Shown here one piece after another: positions 1 to 7,526 of a stretch of DNA of 64,000 bases (position 1 is the stretch's first letter; each line of letters starts with the position of its first letter). The translations under genes were made by a program, and so were the position numbers. The DNA is from an uncultured Roseburia sp. Lineage in GTDB: Bacteria > Bacillota > Clostridia > Lachnospirales > Lachnospiraceae. The stretch spans positions 62,001-126,000 of the forward strand of contig CANSKO010000002.1 in assembly GCA_947647505.1 (NCBI GenBank). The letters are read 5' to 3'. The notes beneath the pieces were generated by a model, which had not been told where the DNA came from, did not search any database, and saw only the letters and a list, made by a program, of their open reading frames with translations.

Positions 1-395
1 ATCGTCTCTCTGCCGGAGGAGCGCCCGCCGCCGCGGTAATCCCGAAACCCGTACTTGGCGTCAAATGTGTAATCTGCATGTCCGGGCCGGTAATACCCTG
101 CAATTTCGCTGTAATCTGTGGACTTTTGATCCTGATTGCGTATAATCATAGAAATCGGAGCGCCAGTCGTCTTTCCTTCAAACACGCCGGAAAGGAGTTC
201 TACGGCATCGCTTTCGCGCCGCTGTGTTGTAAAACGGGATTGTCCCGGCCGCCTCCGGTTCAGATAGCTTTGAATGTCGCCTTCTGCCAGAGAAATTCCT
301 GCCGGACAGCCGTCTACAACGACGCCGATCCCCTTTCCGTGAGATTCTCCCCATGTGGTAATTTTGAATATTGTACCGAGCGTTGAACCTGCCAT
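1..395 (-). CDS. aroC: Chorismate synthase, N-terminal part (runs off the window start)
   Basis: The reverse-strand reading frame begins with ATG at 395 and is still open at base 1, giving about 131 residues. It starts [20 protein letters not shown] and contains the chorismate synthase features GESHGKGIG, the RRRPGQS block and the RPGHAD block, in the order usual for the family. The enzyme converts 5-enolpyruvylshikimate-3-phosphate to chorismate with reduced FMN, the last step of the shikimate pathway, in the cytoplasm. A CAGGAGGC ribosome-binding site lies about 8 bases upstream of the ATG, so the start is secure. The C-terminal two thirds are outside the window. Confidence 0.95.
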   Translation of the reverse strand, partial: MAGSTLGTIFKITTWGESHGKGIGVVVDGCPAGISLAEGDIQSYLNRRRPGQSRFTTQRRESDAVELLSGVFEGKTTGAPISMIIRNQDQKSTDYSEIAGYYRPGHADYTFDAKYGFRDYRGGGRSSGRET

Positions 396-470
396 GTTTG
401 TGCTGCCTCCTGATTTTTGTGCTGTAGTTCTGTTATCCGGTGTATTTCATGCGTTGAAACGTTTAGCTTA

Positions 471-719
471 TCATGTTTTACACGGAATCCACTTGTCGCC
501 TTCCCAACGATGCAGTGTATAATTGTATAAACGTTTATACCATTTGCCATTTATTTCCTTGTAGACCCATTCAATTATGTCGGATAATGGCTGTATTCCT
601 GCTTCTGCCGCAGAAACTGGCACACTTGGTATAGCTATGGCAGAAAAAGAAGCGATTCCGAATGCGCCTGCCATTAAAAGTGCAAAGCTCTTTTTTCTTA
701 GATGTTTGATCATTGTCAT
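471..719 (-). CDS. Small secreted protein of unknown function, third gene of the BlaI/M56 operon
   Basis: This is an 82-residue protein. It has a basic N-terminus (MTMIKHLRKK), a hydrophobic stretch at about residues 11-30, and a likely signal-peptidase site near VSAAEA, leaving a mature peptide of roughly 45 residues. The mature part is rich in Trp, Tyr and Lys (WVYKEINGKWYKRLYNY, then HRWEGDKW). I do not recognise a family. An AGGAGGTGA site precedes the ATG, and the gene follows the M56 peptidase gene by only 6 bases, so it is almost certainly co-transcribed with it. From context it could be the target, substrate or signal of the M56/BlaI system; that is inference. Confidence 0.7.
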   Translation of the reverse strand: MTMIKHLRKKSFALLMAGAFGIASFSAIAIPSVPVSAAEAGIQPLSDIIEWVYKEINGKWYKRLYNYTLHRWEGDKWIPCKT

Positions 720-725
720 TTGTCT

Positions 726-1871
726 TCACCTCCTTTCTTTATATACGGGAATTGACGAGGGATAATATTCCAGAGAATCGATTGTATCAATGAGCGTTTT
801 ATCCATATAGAGTTCATAAATCCCGTCATCTTTTTCTATAAAATAACAGTTGCCTTGTGTAGGAATCACTGTATCAGCCAAATCTTCTGGACATGCATAG
901 TATGCTTCAAAGATAAACAAATACGACAACGAAAACAAAACTGTCAGGGAAACTAACAGCAGCGCTCTTCTGACCTTGTTAGACAGTGAAAGTTTTCCTT
1001 CCGAAATCATAATAAAACGCTGTGCCAGAAAATTGACGTTCGGATTATAGAACGAAATAGAGGCTGGCGAAGTAAAATTATTTTTTGACCGGGTTGCATG
1101 ATTTGCAACATAGAGCAGACAGTCAAAATAGTCTTTTTTCTGTTCCGGCGTCTTAATAATTTTATAATCGACGCGCATTTCAAGGATATCGCCCGCTTTA
1201 TCCTTCAGGAAGCTGCAAAGCGGATTCCACCAGTATACAATGCATAACAGCTCCAGACCAAGCTTTAAATATAAATCATGGTGGAGATAATGGGATACTT
1301 CATGCCGCAGTATGTAAGGAAGCTGTTCTTCGGTCAGTGGAAGGTCGTCCGGCAATAACAGATAGGGATGCCATACGCCATAGATGCCGGGCGATTTTAA
1401 ATTGGAAAACGTACGCAGACGAATGCGTTTCGCTTTCGGATGCTCCTTTTGAATATCCCGAAAAATGGAAACGGCGGGAGAAGAGAGCGGCAAAGACCGG
1501 CTTCCATACATAATCGCTTTGGATGTGGCGCGTTCTTTACGGATAAAGCGCACGAGAAGATAGACAATGCGCGCAACCCATGCAATTTGAAGGATGGACC
1601 AGGCGGACAGACGCCCGTTTAGAAAACGGGGCGTTAAAAATTCGCCAATGAAATAGGATACATCCTGTGGCAAATGGATATTTCGTGATAAAAAAAGAAA
1701 TTCAACAGGGAATATCATGCGTGTAGCCGCTGCGCAGAGGATGGCGGCAAGAGAAATCAGGCCCATGCGCGCCATTCGTTTCCGGCTGCGGAATATGACG
1801 TATAAAATGACGATTATAATGTTTGAAAAAATAATGGACATGTAAAACGAAGAAAAAGAAAATCGTATCAT
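726..1871 (-). CDS. M56-family (BlaR1/MecR1-like) membrane metallopeptidase
   Basis: The protein has 381 residues, with hydrophobic segments near residues 10-27, 37-55, 90-110 and 303-325. The zinc-peptidase motif HEVSH is at residues 190-194 and the downstream EMRVD is at about 231-235, as in M56 peptidases. In BlaR1/MecR1 the cytoplasmic-facing protease leads to cleavage of the BlaI/MecI repressor after an extracellular signal. Here the C-terminal extracellular part is only about 55 residues and there is no penicillin-binding sensor domain, so beta-lactam sensing is not supported. The gene lies between a BlaI-type repressor and a small secreted protein. An AAAGGAGGA site precedes the start. 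Confidence 0.85.
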   Translation of the reverse strand: MIRFSFSSFYMSIIFSNIIIVILYVIFRSRKRMARMGLISLAAILCAAATRMIFPVEFLFLSRNIHLPQDVSYFIGEFLTPRFLNGRLSAWSILQIAWVARIVYLLVRFIRKERATSKAIMYGSRSLPLSSPAVSIFRDIQKEHPKAKRIRLRTFSNLKSPGIYGVWHPYLLLPDDLPLTEEQLPYILRHEVSHYLHHDLYLKLGLELLCIVYWWNPLCSFLKDKAGDILEMRVDYKIIKTPEQKKDYFDCLLYVANHATRSKNNFTSPASISFYNPNVNFLAQRFIMISEGKLSLSNKVRRALLLVSLTVLFSLSYLFIFEAYYACPEDLADTVIPTQGNCYFIEKDDGIYELYMDKTLIDTIDSLEYYPSSIPVYKERR

Positions 1872-1911
1872 GCTTTTCCTCCTTTGTATAAAATGGATAA
1901 GATCGTAAAAA

Positions 1912-2319
1912 TCAGAGTTTCTTTTTGTAATCCTCTAACATGGATTCCAGTTCTTCGATGTCTTTCCGAATCATTCCGGGATCCTTCTCATTGCCGAGAA
2001 GAGATGCCATCAGCGTGCTTTTGGAAATGCGTCCCTGCATTTTCTGGTATTCGTTGCCAAACTGTGACAGTGCAAATTCATCTGCGGATATTGCGGGAGC
2101 GTAGCTTCTGCAAAGTACGGTGCCGCTGTATACAATATCGTCTACTTTGATCAGTTCTGCTTTTAAAAGCTTCCGGATGACGGCCTGTACCGTATTGATC
2201 GTAAGTCCTTCGTCTGACTGTGCGATCTGGGACGCCGTCAGGGAGGAGTCGCTCCCCCATAAAATATTCAGTATGTCCATGTCGCGTCGGGTAAGGTTAT
2301 CTGGAAAATTTCTTTTCAT
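1912..2319 (-). CDS. BlaI/MecI/CopY-family transcriptional repressor
   Basis: This is a 135-residue protein with an N-terminal winged helix. NLTRRDMDILNILW is followed by LTASQIAQ and the recognition-helix region LTINTVQAVIRKLLKAELI, which is the family pattern TxxTVxxxLxRLxxKG in diverged form. The C-terminal half is the usual helical dimerisation and cleavage region. BlaI proteins repress their own operon until cleaved through the partner M56 peptidase, whose gene starts 40 bases downstream. An upstream TTG at 2325 sits closer to the AAAGG site than the ATG at 2319, so the start could be two codons earlier. Regulation is probably autogenous through the inverted repeat between the -35 and -10 boxes. 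Confidence 0.85.
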   Translation of the reverse strand: MKRNFPDNLTRRDMDILNILWGSDSSLTASQIAQSDEGLTINTVQAVIRKLLKAELIKVDDIVYSGTVLCRSYAPAISADEFALSQFGNEYQKMQGRISKSTLMASLLGNEKDPGMIRKDIEELESMLEDYKKKL

Positions 2320-2354
2320 GATCAAAATCAGCCTTTCTTCTATCTTTTTTTGCC

Positions 2355-2385
2355 ATTATACAACAGTTCGCTTTGAAAAGCAAAC
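2355..2385 (-). promoter_or_regulatory. Promoter with embedded operator-like inverted repeat for the BlaI/M56 operon
   Basis: On the minus strand a -35 TTGCTT (2378-2383) and a -10 TATAAT (2355-2360) are separated by 17 bases. A 20-bp inverted repeat occupies 2366-2385, with arms GTT-N-GCTTT and AAAGC-N-AAC. It fills the spacer and overlaps the -35 box, where a bound BlaI dimer would block RNA polymerase. The repeat differs from the classical TACA/TGTA mec/bla operator, so assigning it to this BlaI is inference. Confidence 0.65.
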
Positions 2386-2415
2386 ATAAATCGCAGGAAA
2401 AATATTTTTTTTACA

Positions 2416-2428
2416 GTGACAGTGTCAC
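2416..2428. promoter_or_regulatory. Perfect inverted repeat GTGACA-N-TGTCAC
   Basis: A perfect 6+6-bp palindrome with a one-base centre lies about 33 bases upstream of the -35 box of the blaI promoter, in the divergent region between blaI and the ATPase gene at 2642. Its size and symmetry suit a dimeric repressor. Which gene it serves is unknown. Confidence 0.35.
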
Positions 2429-2571
2429 AAATGGAGTGTTGTCTGCTGTTTGCGGTAAGGTTTTATGGGAAATGTCTGTCTTTTTCCGGGATTTGTTGTG
2501 TGGCTATGGAGCGCTTTGTTTGTATAAAAGAGAGTAATCCGGAAACAATGAAAACATAAAAATGTTTTATG

Positions 2572-2600
2572 TTGAAATATAGACCCATATACTATAAAAT
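2572..2600 (+). promoter_or_regulatory. Promoter of the ATPase/RloB-like cassette
   Basis: A -35 TTGAAA (2572-2577) and a -10 TAAAAT (2595-2600) are spaced by 17 bases, followed by a GAGGTG ribosome-binding site just before the ATG at 2642. The surrounding sequence is strongly AT-rich. The remaining bases between 2429 and 2571 hold nothing else that I recognise. Confidence 0.55.
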
Positions 2601-2641
2601 ATTATAGAATATAAAACAGAAAAAATACTTGAGGTGAAAAG

Positions 2642-3910
2642 ATGCTGCTGAATTATAAATTTCAAAATTGTTTTTCTTTTCGGGATAATGTGGAATTTTC
2701 CTTGCTGGCTCCCAAAAGTAAGGTGAAAGGAAGATTTCCGGACAATTATGTAAAAATGGAAAATGGCTGTGAAGTATTAAAAACAGCGGTGATTGTCGGG
2801 GAAAACGCCGGCGGAAAATCAAATTTTGTCAATAGTCTGGAATATTTTAAATCTTTTTTTCAGGATGTTGAGAAGGTACGGGCATTTAAATCGGTTGTAA
2901 ACGCAAATAACTATTTCGACAATTGTCCCAAAAAAAGCGATACCTGCCAGATATTTGAAATAGAGGTGTTGTGGAATACGGAGATCATGTATTGCTATCA
3001 TTTTGAGGTTGATTTTTTTGGGATTGTCAAAGAATATTTTGCGTATAAAAATAAATATTCGGAGAAATACAAAAGTTTATTTGATGTGACAAGAAAATCA
3101 TGCAGGATACATTGTGAAAATGAAACAGAGTCTGGAAATTGTAAAAATTGCAGCGGTGATTTTGACGTGGAATTTAACGTGTCTGTGTCGGAAATGGACA
3201 GATCTCTGAGGGATTCGTTAGTAAAAGTCTTACAGAATAAAAATAATCTTGGATTATTTATTACAAAGCTTGCTCTGCTTGGAAATGAGCATGCCATGCG
3301 TTTTACAGAATGGGTCAGTCTTTCTTTATGTCCGGAGTCATATAGCATTGGCGCGGATCTTTACCGGGCATTTAAGAATGAGGAGGATGATATGAGAATC
3401 CTGAAAGATCCGGGATTTATAGACATTTTCAGGATGATCGACTATAGCATAATTGGAATAGAGATTGATGAAGAAAATCCGTTTACAAAAACCGTTGTGA
3501 GGAGAAAAAAAACGGATGGAACGGAGCTGGTAAGGGAGCTTGGACAGGATTCTGGCGGCGTCAGGGAATTTTTCGCCTGGGCGGTACAGGTGTTTAAAGT
3601 AGTATATGAAAATAAGACCGTTTTTGCGGATGAGATGGATCGCGTTTTAAACCCTGTGCTTTCAGACAGAGTGATCGCATTTATTCATGGGAAAAAACAT
3701 CAGGGACAATTTATTTTTACATCGCATAATGTTTTACATCTTGATTTAAGGACGTACATGAAAGAACAGATCTATTTTGTCACAAAAGATATAGAAAGCC
3801 TGGAGTCCGAACTGTATGCGTTGTCGGATTTTCCGGAGATACGATATGAAACGGCAAAAATATATGAGTTTTATATGAAAGGCATATTGGGAGGAACAGC
3901 CGTTGAGTAG
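2642..3910 (+). CDS. AAA15/AbiLi-like ATPase, first component of an AbiL/RloA-type defence pair
   Basis: The 422-residue P-loop ATPase has Walker A GENAGGKS at residues 53-60, a signature-like ELGQDSGG segment near residues 299-306, Walker B FADEMDR near 335 and an H-loop TSHN near 360. This is the ABC/SMC-like arrangement of the AAA15 ATPases found as RloA or AbiLi. Its 3' end overlaps the next gene by 8 bases, which indicates translational coupling with the RloB-domain protein. Such pairs are known as phage abortive-infection or restriction-linked modules. Codon and base use are clearly more AT-rich than in alaS next door, which suggests horizontal acquisition. A phage-defence role is inferred from family and pairing. 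Confidence 0.8.
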   Translation: MLLNYKFQNCFSFRDNVEFSLLAPKSKVKGRFPDNYVKMENGCEVLKTAVIVGENAGGKSNFVNSLEYFKSFFQDVEKVRAFKSVVNANNYFDNCPKKSDTCQIFEIEVLWNTEIMYCYHFEVDFFGIVKEYFAYKNKYSEKYKSLFDVTRKSCRIHCENETESGNCKNCSGDFDVEFNVSVSEMDRSLRDSLVKVLQNKNNLGLFITKLALLGNEHAMRFTEWVSLSLCPESYSIGADLYRAFKNEEDDMRILKDPGFIDIFRMIDYSIIGIEIDEENPFTKTVVRRKKTDGTELVRELGQDSGGVREFFAWAVQVFKVVYENKTVFADEMDRVLNPVLSDRVIAFIHGKKHQGQFIFTSHNVLHLDLRTYMKEQIYFVTKDIESLESELYALSDFPEIRYETAKIYEFYMKGILGGTAVE

Positions 3911-4556
3911 AAAAGTACGTGAGATTAAAAAGACGTTTAAAATTTTTTGTGAAGGAGATACGGAATACCTTTATATGGAAGGAATGCGGCGTGCATGCCG
4001 GCTTTCGATTTCTTTAAAGATGGTAAATATGGAAGGTGGGGGCTACAGCAGTTTTTTGGATGACCTTCGCAAAGATGGAAATGCAAATTGTCTGGCGAAG
4101 TTTATAATAATTGATGGAGACAGAGCAGTAAAAGAATATGGAGAGCGGGAAAACTTAAGAAAATTGCTGGAATATTGTAAGATACAAAACGCAAGCGGAA
4201 GAACGCCGCATATTTTAATTATAAATTATCCGGACTTTGAGTACATCGGCTGTCTGCATACTCCAAAATATAAAGGGCAGAATGTGGAGCAATATATTAT
4301 AAAGGAAATGGGATATAAAGACATTGGCGCGTTTAAGTCTGATAAATGCATATATAAAACGCTCAATACAAAAGGAAATTCCTGTGATATTATGCAGGAA
4401 GCGTTGCGGAAAAGAGATTGTTTCGTCAGAAATACATTCAGGATACATACAAACCGCTTTGAAATAAAAGTGTCTACCGGCTATGACTGGGAAAAACTGG
4501 AATGCAGAGGATCGAATTTGGATGAATTGTTTTTTCTGCTGCGTGCATTCTCATGA
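3903..4556 (+). CDS. RloB-domain protein (AbiLii-like), second component of the defence pair
   Basis: This 217-residue protein opens with FKIFCEGDTEYLYMEGMRR, the conserved acidic start of the RloB family, and continues with FIIIDGDRA, giving the acidic residues expected of a Toprim-like or nuclease-like fold. Other family-like blocks are IINYPDFEYIGCLH and the C-terminal GYDWEKLE region. The start is a TTG at 3903 with a GGGAGGA site 7 bases upstream, inside the end of the ATPase gene. In AbiL/RloAB systems the ATPase is thought to control the effector; which step this protein attacks is not known from sequence. Confidence 0.75.
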   Translation: MSRKVREIKKTFKIFCEGDTEYLYMEGMRRACRLSISLKMVNMEGGGYSSFLDDLRKDGNANCLAKFIIIDGDRAVKEYGERENLRKLLEYCKIQNASGRTPHILIINYPDFEYIGCLHTPKYKGQNVEQYIIKEMGYKDIGAFKSDKCIYKTLNTKGNSCDIMQEALRKRDCFVRNTFRIHTNRFEIKVSTGYDWEKLECRGSNLDELFFLLRAFS

Positions 4557-4574
4557 TATGGCGATTCCGAAGGC

Positions 4575-4603
4575 TTGAAAAAGCGGTTAAAGTGTTCTAT
4601 AAT
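4575..4603 (+). promoter_or_regulatory. Sigma-A-type promoter upstream of the small membrane protein and alaS
   Basis: TTGAAA (4575-4580) and a consensus TATAAT (4598-4603) are separated by 17 bases. The promoter lies just past the RloB-like gene and would drive the 50-residue protein gene at 4643 and probably alaS, since no terminator or other promoter is evident between them. Confidence 0.7.
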
Positions 4604-4642
4604 TTAACTATGATTGCGGATGAAAAGAATGGAGGAATGAGC

Positions 4643-4795
4643 ATGGAGTTTTTAGCAAGCATGGCAGGTTATCTGGGACACCTTGTTTTTTATGCGGCGC
4701 TGGCAGTTCTGGGCGTGATTGCAGGAAAGAAATTAAGCGACAATAAAAAGGCAAAGAACGCGTCGAAGCAGTCAGAAGCGAAGACAGAAGAGTAA
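4643..4795 (+). CDS. Small single-span membrane protein, unknown function
   Basis: The protein has 50 residues, beginning MEFLASMAGYLGHLVFYAAL. One transmembrane segment covers about residues 9-30 and is followed by a Lys/Ala/Glu-rich cytoplasmic tail. GGAGGA at 4631-4636 sits 6 bases before this ATG. An in-frame ATG at 4637 directly abuts the site and is less likely. It lies 20 bases before alaS under the same promoter. No family recognised. Confidence 0.55.
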   Translation: MEFLASMAGYLGHLVFYAALAVLGVIAGKKLSDNKKAKNASKQSEAKTEE

Positions 4796-4815
4796 GAAGC
4801 TTGGAGGGTTTTACA

Positions 4816-7476
4816 GTGAGACAGAAATTTGGAGTAAATGAGCTGCGCAGGATGTATCTGGAATTTTTTGAAAGCAAGGAGCATCTTGCAATGAAGAGTT
4901 TTTCTCTGGTGCCGCATAATGACAACAGTCTGCTGCTGATCAATGCGGGCATGGCGCCGCTTAAGCCGTATTTTACCGGGCAGGAGATTCCACCGAAAAA
5001 GCGCGTGACGACGTGTCAGAAGTGCATTCGCACCGGAGATATTGAAAATGTGGGCAAAACGGCGCGGCATCTGACGTTTTTTGAAATGCTGGGTAATTTT
5101 TCGTTTGGGGATTATTTCAAAAAAGAAGCAATCGCTTGGTCCTGGGAGTTTTTAACGGAGGTTCTGGGGCTTGAGGCGGAACGGCTGTATCCATCCATTT
5201 ATGGCGAGGACGAAGAGGCGTTTCGCATCTGGAATGAGGAGATTGGCATTCCGGCGGAAAAGATCACACGGTTTTACCGTGATCCGGAAACAGGAAAATG
5301 CGACAATTTCTGGGAGCATGGCGCAGGTCCGTGCGGGCCGTGCTCTGAGATTTATTACGACAGGGGCGAGCGTTATGGCTGCGGCAGGGCGGACTGTAAG
5401 GTTGGCTGTGACTGCGACCGGTTTATGGAAGTATGGAATAATGTATTTACGCAGTTTGACGGCGATGGTAAGGGCGGCTATGCGGAGCTGGAGCAGAAGA
5501 ACATCGACACGGGAATGGGGCTGGAGCGGCTGGCCGTTGTGATGCAGGAAGTCGATTCCGTGTTTGATATTGATACGATGAAGGCGATCCGCGATAAAGT
5601 CTGTGATTTGTCCGGCAAAACGTACCAGACGGACGCAGACGACGACGTTTCGATTCGTCTGATTACCGATCATATCCGTTCCGCTACGTTTATGGTGTCC
5701 GACGGCATTATGCCGGGCAATGAGGGCAGGGGCTATGTGCTGCGCCGGCTGATTCGACGCGCGGCAAGGCATGGCAGAATGCTTGGCATTCCGGACGTTT
5801 TTCTGGCGGAGCTGAGCGCGACGGTGATCTGCGAGAGCAGGGACGGATACCCGGAGCTGGAAGAAAAGAAAGATTTTATCTTCCGCGTTCTGACGCAGGA
5901 GGAGGAGAAGTTTCACAAGACGATCGATCAGGGTCTTGCAATTTTATCGGAGATGCAGCAGAGCATGCAGCAAAAGGGGGAGAAGGTCCTTTCCGGAGAA
6001 GCGGCCTTTAAACTCTACGATACGTATGGATTTCCGGTGGATCTGACGCAGGAAATTCTGGCGGAGCAGGGATTTACGATTGATGAAGCCGGATTTTCAA
6101 AGGAAATGGAAGCGCAGCGGACAAAAGCGCGTAAGGCGCGCAAGGCGACGAATTATATGGGAGCCGACGCGACGGTGTACGAATCCATTGATCCAAAGAT
6201 TACATCGGAGTTTGACGGATACGACGCGCTGACGCTTGCGTCGAATATTACCGTGATGACGACGGAAACGGAGCTCACAGAAGCGCTTTCAGAGGGCATG
6301 ACGGGCACGATCTTTGTGGAAAAGACGCCGTTTTATGCGACGATGGGCGGTCAGAATGCGGACCGGGGCGTAATAACGGCAGACGGCTTTGCATTTGAAG
6401 TGGAAGATACGGCGGCGTTTTCCGGAGGCAAAATCGGCCATATCGGAAAGGTGACAAAGGGCATGGTGAAAACGGGCGATACGGTAACGCTTTGCGTAGA
6501 CAAAGACCGGCGCGCCGCCATTGCAAGAAATCACAGCGCGACGCATCTTTTGCAGAAGGCGCTGCGGGAGGTTCTGGGCAGTCATGTGGAACAGGCCGGT
6601 TCCGACGTCAACGCGAATCGCCTGCGTTTTGATTTTGCGCATTTTTCGGCAATGACGAAGGAAGAGCTTGAAAAAGTGGAAGATATGGTCAATCAGAAAA
6701 TTGCCGACGGGCTTTTGGTGCAAACGGAGCAGATGACGCTTGCGGAAGCAAAGAAGACGGGCGCAATGGCATTGTTTGGCGAAAAATATGGCGATGTGGT
6801 GCGCGTTGTGCGTATGGGCGATTTTTCCACAGAGCTGTGCGGCGGCACGCATGTTGCAGACACGTCGAAGATTGCGGCGTTTAAGATTGTCGGCGAATCG
6901 GGCGTTGCGGCGGGCGTTCGGCGTATCGAAGCGCTGACGGGCAATGCGGTATTTGCCTATTATGACGCCATCAAAGATAAATTGGAGCAGGTGGCCGCGT
7001 TGTTGAAGACAAGCCCGGATGAAGCGCCGGAGCGCGTGAAGCATTTGCTTTCGGAATGCAAAGCGCTGCAAAGTGAAAATGATGCGTTAAAGAGCAGGGC
7101 GGCAAAAGATGCGCTTGGCGACGTTATGAATCAGACGGTGGAAGTAAAGGGCGTGAAGCTGATTGCCGCAAGAGCCGACGGCGTAGATCAGAACGGGCTG
7201 CGCGAGCTGGGCGATCAGTTAAAAAATGCGCTTGGCGAAGGCGTCATCGTGCTGGCGTCTGAAAACGACGGCAAGGTATGTCTGCTTGCAATGGCTACGG
7301 ATGGAGCGATGAAACAGGGGGCGCATGCCGGAAACCTGATTAAAAGCATAGCGAAAATTGTTGGCGGCGGCGGCGGCGGACGTCCCAATATGGCACAGGC
7401 CGGCGGAAAGAATCCGGCGGGCATAGCGGAAGCGATTGACCAGGTGAAGACGGTTCTGGAAGGTCAGCTGGCATAA
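4816..7476 (+). CDS. alaS: Alanyl-tRNA synthetase
   Basis: This 886-residue class II synthetase attaches alanine to tRNA-Ala and edits Ser/Gly mischarging. The N-terminal catalytic core includes MKSFSLVPHNDNSLLLINAG, RTGDIENVGKTARHLTFFEM and the GPCGPCSEI segment. The editing domain has the SATHLLQ zinc motif (HxxxH) and CGGTHV. The C-terminal C-Ala domain ends in a Gly-rich GGGGGGRPNMAQAGG segment. GTG at 4816 is chosen because GGAGGG at 4803-4808 is correctly spaced and translation then begins MRQKFGVNELR as in relatives; a TTG at 4801 is in frame but lies before the Shine-Dalgarno sequence. No T-box leader is visible upstream. The length is normal for the family. Confidence 0.97.
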   Translation: MRQKFGVNELRRMYLEFFESKEHLAMKSFSLVPHNDNSLLLINAGMAPLKPYFTGQEIPPKKRVTTCQKCIRTGDIENVGKTARHLTFFEMLGNFSFGDYFKKEAIAWSWEFLTEVLGLEAERLYPSIYGEDEEAFRIWNEEIGIPAEKITRFYRDPETGKCDNFWEHGAGPCGPCSEIYYDRGERYGCGRADCKVGCDCDRFMEVWNNVFTQFDGDGKGGYAELEQKNIDTGMGLERLAVVMQEVDSVFDIDTMKAIRDKVCDLSGKTYQTDADDDVSIRLITDHIRSATFMVSDGIMPGNEGRGYVLRRLIRRAARHGRMLGIPDVFLAELSATVICESRDGYPELEEKKDFIFRVLTQEEEKFHKTIDQGLAILSEMQQSMQQKGEKVLSGEAAFKLYDTYGFPVDLTQEILAEQGFTIDEAGFSKEMEAQRTKARKARKATNYMGADATVYESIDPKITSEFDGYDALTLASNITVMTTETELTEALSEGMTGTIFVEKTPFYATMGGQNADRGVITADGFAFEVEDTAAFSGGKIGHIGKVTKGMVKTGDTVTLCVDKDRRAAIARNHSATHLLQKALREVLGSHVEQAGSDVNANRLRFDFAHFSAMTKEELEKVEDMVNQKIADGLLVQTEQMTLAEAKKTGAMALFGEKYGDVVRVVRMGDFSTELCGGTHVADTSKIAAFKIVGESGVAAGVRRIEALTGNAVFAYYDAIKDKLEQVAALLKTSPDEAPERVKHLLSECKALQSENDALKSRAAKDALGDVMNQTVEVKGVKLIAARADGVDQNGLRELGDQLKNALGEGVIVLASENDGKVCLLAMATDGAMKQGAHAGNLIKSIAKIVGGGGGGRPNMAQAGGKNPAGIAEAIDQVKTVLEGQLA

Positions 7477-7526
7477 GGAAAAGGAAAAAGAGAAGGATTT
7501 TAACAGGGAAAAGAAGGGGGAAGGCA

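Noticed and set aside
726-2325. Beta-lactam resistance regulator (true BlaR1/MecR1)
   Set aside because: No penicillin-binding sensor domain and no beta-lactamase or PBP2a gene nearby.
4796-4816. T-box riboswitch before alaS
   Set aside because: The gap is only 20 bases after a small gene, with no room for a specifier and antiterminator.
5152-7071. Long reverse-strand frames opposite alaS (for example 5152-5916 and 6289-7071)
   Set aside because: They are antisense shadows of a strongly biased coding sequence, without ribosome-binding sites or recognisable products.
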